64,000 nucleotides of DNA, taken from the NCBI GenBank assembly GCA_027943335.1, contig BSBK01001302.1, positions 2,367,501 to 2,431,500 of the forward strand, read 5' to 3'. The DNA is from Chamaecyparis obtusa (taxonomy: Eukaryota > Streptophyta > Pinopsida > Cupressales > Cupressaceae). The position numbers were made by a program, and so were the translations under genes. Under the pieces are notes generated by a model. The model saw nothing but the letters and a program-made list of their open reading frames with translations. It made no database searches and was not told where the DNA came from. This document shows, in pieces, positions 58,748 through 64,000 of this stretch. Numbering within the stretch: position 1 is the first letter of the stretch; the number at the start of each line of letters is the position of its first letter.

Positions 58748-59278
58748 ATATCCAAGACCGGTTTCATCATAGGATGGTTTTTGATAAGACATTTTTTCAT
58801 CAATCTTTTCATTAATGGAATATAATTTCTCAAGATGTTGTTTAGACTGAGTTAGTTCTCCTTTCACAATTGTATTGTACTTCTCAAGTTCAGCATATTG
58901 CAAATTTGTTTTCTCAAGTTTAGATGTCACTTTGGTAAGTTTAGATCTTAGATATGCATTCTTAGATTTCAGATTTGATTCATCTTTTCTAATGTCATCT
59001 TTTAAGCTTAACTTCATATCTACAATCTTTAGTTAATGTTTAAGGATCTCATTTTATTTCTTCAGTTTTGAAACTTCATCACAGTCTTTGACTTGAATTG
59101 TAGGTTCTTTCTTTGATTTCAGATCTTCTATCTTTTCTTTTAGTTTCTCAATGTAGTTTTTCGCATCATCATATTTCTCCTTCAAAGTATCTCTTTCTTT
59201 AGTAAGAATATCAATCTGTTCAAGAGCTTCATCAAGATTCTTCTGAAACTGATCCATATCCATAGAGATTTTACTCAA
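58748..59278 (-). pseudogene. Element D ORF1, N-terminal coiled-coil segment
   Basis: MSKISMDMDQFQKNLDEALE starts at 59278; KEKYDDAKNYIEKLKEKIED and SKNAYLRSKLTKVTSKLEKT are long heptad-type helices, Lys/Glu-rich. The frame leads through SYDETGLGY straight into LEDMFPKK at 36382 once F and one TSD copy are removed. Two point stops near 59050. The N-terminus resembles the coiled-coil start of C ORF1. Confidence 0.85.
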
Positions 59279-59320
59279 GTTGTTATGCTTTCTCCGAATA
59301 ACTTTGTTCTAAGTAACTAA

Positions 59321-59332
59321 GCTCTGATACCA
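59321..59332 (-). other. Element D primer-binding site (initiator Met tRNA type)
   Basis: TGGTATCAGAGC on the minus strand, a perfect match to the usual plant site, two bases inside the 5' LTR. Confidence 0.93.
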
Positions 59333-59334
59333 AT

Positions 59335-59805
59335 TGTTAGAAATAGGAAATACTAAGAGGGGGGGTGAATCAATATTTTACAAACTTTTAATTTTGCCCA
59401 ATTATGGATATAAGAAATTAACTTGAAGCTTGCATAAGAAACTAAACTAAGTAAATTGAATAACAAGCATAGCAATAAAACAAATGAACTCATAACACCA
59501 TGTTGATTCTTGATGAAACCCTGGCCAAGGTAAAACCCCAGTGGAGATGATACCCACAACTGATCCACTAATCAAAAGTGTCTGGTTAAGGATGTTGACC
59601 CTATTAGGAGTCTATTACATACATATAGTGTCTTTGTCCTGGTTAAAGGACTCTAGGCCTTGTTAGAAGCCTTAACCCTGTTAGGAGTTTCTATTACAAA
59701 AAAAAATATTTTCAAGATGAGCTCACTGCCCAAACATGCAATTTAAAATAATAGCTTATGATACAAAGGTAAAATAAAAAACCTTTTACTGCTACCAAAT
59801 AAGAC
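59335..59805 (-). repeat. Element D 5' LTR, truncated
   Basis: On the plus strand it begins TGTTAGAAATAGG and follows 26912 to about 27385 closely, then diverges near 59795-59805. About 660 bp of LTR is missing, as is the flanking 5' LTR beginning of element A. Confidence 0.85.
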
Positions 59806-59848
59806 TTTATCAATGTATTTTTTTGGTATTCTCTTTGTGTTTTTCCTT

Positions 59849-60541
59849 TCAAAAATCATCAGATGCACTTTGGTCCTTGCCGAACGGAAGCTCCCTTTGG
59901 TCATGCATGTGTCCAGTCATATAAGTATTAGAATAAATTTTCTTTGTGTGATTGTCCTTTTGTATACAATTTTCTATGTCTCCATATTTAGAATGCAGAT
60001 TATGTTTGTCTAATCTAGTCTTTTCTTCAGGCCTATGGTGCAACACTTGTTCATATAATGGTTTTAAAGATTGTTCATGTCGAGGAGACACTTCTTCACA
60101 TATACCAAGACTATGGTCAGGTGAAATATTTGAGCAATCTTCAAAACTATCCTTTAATCTATTTCCCCCATCATGCTTGGCTGATTCCATCTCATCTTCA
60201 CATATTTGGTGTACCTCCAGCTCAAAGGATGAACTAAAAGATATCACACCCTCTGAATGCACTTCATTAGTTTCATCAACTTTAAAATTAGGACTACTAT
60301 ATTCATTATGATGCTGATGGATTTGATTTCATAGAAGATCTTCCTTAAACAATGGATTCATGAACATAGAGAACTTGGATGCATCTTCCTTTGTATCCTC
60401 CTCAAAGAATGGGTTCAAGGTCATAAAGAATTTAGGCATACATCCATGAGAGATTTCATTTGGATCATCAAGCACTAGTACATTTTGCATTTCCAACGCA
60501 CTATTGGTCAAAATTTCTACCCAACTTTGTCGAATGGTCAA
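59849..60541 (-). pseudogene. Unknown acidic ORF remnant
   Basis: A single minus-strand frame of about 230 codons with one TGA at about 60329, starting MTIRQSWVEILTNSALEMQN. The protein is acidic (FFEEDTKEDASK; SFELEVHQICEDEMESAKHD) with a duplicated motif MTLNPFFEED / MFMNPLFKED. It lacks any motif I recognise. It lies outside the identified elements, beyond the truncated D LTR. It could be part of another retrotransposon or a host gene exon. Confidence 0.45.
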
Positions 60542-60699
60542 CCAACGGGTTCGTCACTATTATTTGCGTCAAAATATCAACCAATTACTAAACCTGTCGA
60601 ATGATCGACTCCACTATTGGTTGAAAACAAGGGCAACCTAGGTTGAAGATAACATTGGTAAGTTTTTGTGTATTGGTTGATCTTTCGACCAATATGGGT

Positions 60700-60840
60700 C
60701 AAAAACTTTGGTCACTCTGACCAGGATGCCAAACTCGCGATGGTCATATTTCGACCAAATTTGGTCAAAATATTTAGCAGCTCCAACCAGGATGCCAAAC
60801 CCACAACACCACATTTCAACACAGAATGGTCAATTTTTGG
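60700..60840. repeat. 66-bp tandem pair
   Basis: CCAGGATGCCAAAC occurs at 60721 and 60787, each followed by related 'catttcgaccaaatttggtcaaaa'-type sequence. The surrounding 60490-60860 is rich in TTGGTCAAAA/GACCAA motifs. Confidence 0.7.
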
Positions 60841-60903
60841 CTAGGCTTTCGATGTCGGTAGGTCAAAATTTTGATGCAACGCGGAGTGTTTTTAAAAAAA
60901 TTG

Positions 60904-60968
60904 AAGATAAATATCCAGACTAATCACCAATGGCATCTTGATCGGTGATTAGTCTAGATATTTATCTT
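60904..60968. repeat. Inverted repeat, 25-bp arms, 15-bp loop
   Basis: Left arm 60904-60928, right arm 60944-60968, one mismatch (CCAG against CTAG context), loop AATGGCATCTTGATC. It lies between the TTGGTCAAAA repeats and the first CDC48 fragment. Confidence 0.88.
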
Positions 60969-61033
60969 TAGGTTTCCACACTCATTCTGCTACTTGTTGC
61001 CAGCAAGTCCCTGCTCGTTCTGTTTTCCAGACT

Positions 61034-61120
61034 CCTTTGGGCTCTAGCAATCCATCTGCTCTGCTCTGCATGAAACTATTGGTTTTTTCATTTTGTTTGA
61101 ACTATTTGAGAGATAGGCTC
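61034..61120 (+). other. CDC48 intron fragment, copy 1
   Basis: GGCTCTAGCAATCCATCTGC and the following 80 bp recur at 62568-62650, where they run into an exon through TTTGCATGTTTGCAG. Here they are joined directly to the D1 exon, so the order is rearranged. Confidence 0.65.
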
Positions 61121-63190
<2,070 letters not shown>

Positions 63191-63230
63191 TTGTTGTTGT
63201 TGTTGCTACTTTGGATGTATTTGCTAAGAT

Positions 63231-63510
63231 GAATTCCCCCGCCAAGATGATGTGCATCCATTTTATGGAGATCTGCTAAATGTTTTATATAATAAAGATC
63301 ACTACAAGTTGGCCCTTGGCCAGATCAATATTGCTTGCAATCTCATTGCCAAAGTGGCCAAAGACTATGTTAGGCTAATAAAATATGGGGATTCTCTTTA
63401 CCACTGGAAATCATTAAAGGTTGTTGCACTTGGATGGATATTTACCATTGTTAAGAGAATTGGACCGAGTTTTGCTTACCTCAAATAGGTGAGGCAACAT
63501 ATGGTTATGT
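63231..63510 (+). pseudogene. NOG1: NOG1 (nucleolar GTP-binding protein 1) exon fragment
   Basis: NOG1 is a GTPase of 60S ribosome assembly. [69 protein letters not shown] and VRQHM match the N-terminal helical region that precedes the G domain. One TAG (63486-63488) replaces the Gln of YLEQVRQHM. The GTPase motifs are not present in the window; homology stops near 63510. The fragment is fused about 40 bp after the CDC48 C-terminal exon. Confidence 0.88.
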
Positions 63511-64000
63511 TCTTTTTTCTATCTATCTGGTTTTCACTACCTGTCGTTCCTTGGGATATCTTGCAAGGGTTCTATAAATTAATGGTATATATTTTGGTGG
63601 GTGTCTTGTATGGGCCTATGAACTTTTTTATCTCATCTTTTTTTTTCAATCCTATAACTAGATTTTGATATGTGGATTGCTTGTAAGGAACATTGATACC
63701 GCCATTTCAATAGTTCTTCATATGATATTTTTCTATGCAGTCCCCAATCTAGGCTTTATTTGTACATTTTTTATCTCAATATTAAAAGAATTAATTTAGT
63801 TAAATAAAGCTTTATGTCCCAAACACAATGACAACTAGGATGTGAATTTAATCTTTCTAACAACTAAAGAGTGAAAAAAGATAAAATATGGTTCAATATA
63901 ACCTACAACTTTGTCCATGTAAGAGTTGAACTCTAAAATTTATGGTATGAAGACTTGCAACTTGCAGCTAAGAATATGATACTAAATAATTATGACTTAT
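63511..64000. other. No gene seen
   Basis: AT-rich DNA after the NOG1 exon, possibly its intron (a CTATGCAG acceptor-like site lies at about 63733-63740). No frame beyond it continues NOG1. Confidence 0.4.

Larger units (their letters stand above)
26912..59805 (-). mobile_element. Element D: pol-less two-ORF LTR retrotransposon, split by elements E and F
   Basis: The pieces are 3' LTR 26912-28041, body 28042-32225, 36013-36384 and 58748-59334, and truncated 5' LTR 59335 to about 59805. E (TSD CTCCA) and F (TSD ATATC) separate them. Primer site, polypurine tract, ORF1 with knuckles and ORF2 with an FWLD motif match element C in order and type. There is no RT, integrase or protease. The left target site is probably GAGTT (26907-26911), but its partner is lost because the right LTR ends early. 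Confidence 0.9.

Noticed and set aside
59321..59332. tRNA-like sequences at primer sites
   Set aside because: They are 12-bp complements of a tRNA 3' end, not tRNA genes; no cloverleaf is present nearby.

Overview
The window is eukaryotic nuclear DNA from a seed plant. It is AT-rich and almost entirely LTR retrotransposon. The only host-gene traces are intron-bearing fragments of CDC48/p97 and NOG1 at the right end. Very long elements, slow decay (each LTR pair differs by about 10 percent by eye) and deep nesting suggest a large, slowly turning-over genome such as a conifer. That assignment is inference. No bacterial genes, tRNA, rRNA or CRISPR were seen.

Layout. Six elements are nested; four are closed by matching 5-bp target-site duplications (TSDs). 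Element A (minus strand, 1-26911) is the host: a Tat-like Ty3/gypsy element with giant LTRs. Into it inserted B (396-7300, plus, full-length Copia, TSD ATCCC), C (12752-21096, minus, pol-less, TSD TTCTT) and D (26912 to about 59805, minus, pol-less, same superfamily as C, right LTR broken). Into D inserted E (32226-36012, minus, short gag-protease element, TSD CTCCA) and F (36385-58747, plus, TSD ATATC). F is a second, later copy of the A family, 22.4 kb long. From about 59806 to 64000 lie an unknown minus-strand ORF, short repeats, a hairpin, and two rearranged CDC48 copies, the second joined to a NOG1 exon.

The A/F family. F has direct LTRs of 7405 and 7344 bp. Each holds a short promoter region with a TATA box about 370 bp in, a probable 5'UTR intron, and an open frame of about 1343 codons for an unrecognised protein (globular N-terminal half, acidic and proline-rich middle, coiled-coil C-terminus). 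The same frame is recognisable in all four LTRs of A and F. The internal region encodes gag, protease, an extra (archaeal-type) RNase H, reverse transcriptase, the usual gypsy RNase H and integrase, with the extra RNase H placed before reverse transcriptase in both copies.

The C/D family. These elements have an initiator-Met-type primer-binding site, a polypurine tract and about 1.1-1.2 kb LTRs, but no reverse transcriptase or integrase. Two long proteins remain: ORF1, a coiled-coil protein with several CCHC zinc knuckles (gag-like), and ORF2, about 1100-1210 codons, unrecognised. Their LTR ends share motifs with the Copia element B, which suggests mobilisation by Copia enzymes. All frames are broken mainly by point stops (mostly TAG at former Gln or Trp codons), so nothing here looks currently active.
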